DNA from: Coleofasciculus sp. FACHB-1120
GTDB lineage: Bacteria; Cyanobacteriota; Cyanobacteriia; Cyanobacteriales; FACHB-T130
Assembly (NCBI RefSeq): GCF_014698845.1
Contig: NZ_JACJTV010000017.1
Span: 51,227 to 115,226 of the forward strand
Reading direction: 5' to 3'
Length of the DNA: 64,000 nt
Positions 63,898-64,000 of the stretch are shown one piece after another (position 1 is the stretch's first letter; each line of letters opens with the position of its first letter). The translations under genes were made by a program, and so were the position numbers. Under the pieces are notes generated by a model. The model was not told the DNA's origin and searched no databases. It saw only the letters and a program-made list of their open reading frames with translations.

Positions 63898-64000
63898 TTA
63901 AAATTTGTTAGCTAATCTCAGTTCATAGTTATAGATACCTGCAATCAGTTGACGCAGTCCAAATCGCTTCCTTCTATTGCGATAACGACTGGATAAAATC
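63898..64000 (-). CDS. Transposase C-terminal end (probably IS5-like), cut by window edge
   Basis: On the minus strand an open frame enters from the right edge and reads ILSSRYRNRRKRFGLRQLIAGIYNYELRLANKF to a TAA at 63898. The RYRNRRKRFGLR and IAGIYNYEL text resembles the end of transposases common in cyanobacteria. Only 33 residues are visible, so the family is tentative. The IS1-like element lies 50 bases away. Confidence 0.6.
   Translation of the reverse strand, partial: ILSSRYRNRRKRFGLRQLIAGIYNYELRLANKF

Overview
The window is chromosomal DNA from a cyanobacterium. The HIP1 octamer GCGATCGC is scattered throughout. The gene content is also cyanobacterial: a Psb32-type TPM protein, a RemA-like gene next to gmk, an SLH/OprB porin, a SmtA-type metallothionein, a rhomboid protease, cobH, and a type I-D CRISPR-Cas locus whose repeat unit ends in ATTGAAAC. 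The sequence does not allow a species assignment.

Layout. Positions 1-10.6 kb hold mostly housekeeping or conserved genes: the 3' part of an M1 aminopeptidase with HEAT repeats, a Na/Pi cotransporter, a UbiB-family kinase, an SH3 protein, gmk with remA, and an RqcH/NFACT protein. Positions 10.6-16.5 kb form a zinc island: an OprB porin divergent from znuA-znuC, a SmtB-type repressor, znuB, and a 54-residue metallothionein (16278-16442). A Zur-like palindrome lies between porin and znuA, and a SmtB-type operator lies upstream of the metallothionein. A tRNA-Phe follows.

Positions 16.9-35.2 kb are a complete type I-D CRISPR-Cas locus. It has a 73-repeat array (16903-22159) read on the minus strand, then cas2, cas1, cas4, cas6, csc1, csc2 and cas10d. 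Next come a DUF433/DUF5615 toxin-antitoxin-like pair, a coiled-coil gene, cas3' and a divergent WYL-domain regulator.

The most striking element sits between cas3' and the coiled-coil gene. It is a two-repeat mini-CRISPR on the plus strand whose repeats have decayed outside the Cas6 hairpin and handle. Its spacer matches, with small indels, the region just upstream of the first gene of the effector operon. The match stops exactly at the repeat-spacer junction and is flanked by a type I-D PAM (GTT). This looks like a cas-autoregulatory crRNA of the CreR/CreA kind.

Positions 35.3-60.5 kb are mixed core genes: an OmpR-type two-component pair, an HdrB-like protein, acpP-fabF, transketolase, a membrane-spermidine-synthase fusion, an HtrA protease, a YtxH/DUF948/rhomboid cluster, psb32, cobH, dapB, a CaCA antiporter (just after a MITE-like element) and a voltage-gated K+ channel.

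Positions 60.7-63.1 kb hold a candidate RiPP-like cassette: a membrane protein with a Cys/Gly/Ser-rich tail, a DUF692/MNIO enzyme and an unknown partner. The right end is IS-rich, with a frameshifted IS1-family element beside the 3' end of another transposase gene.
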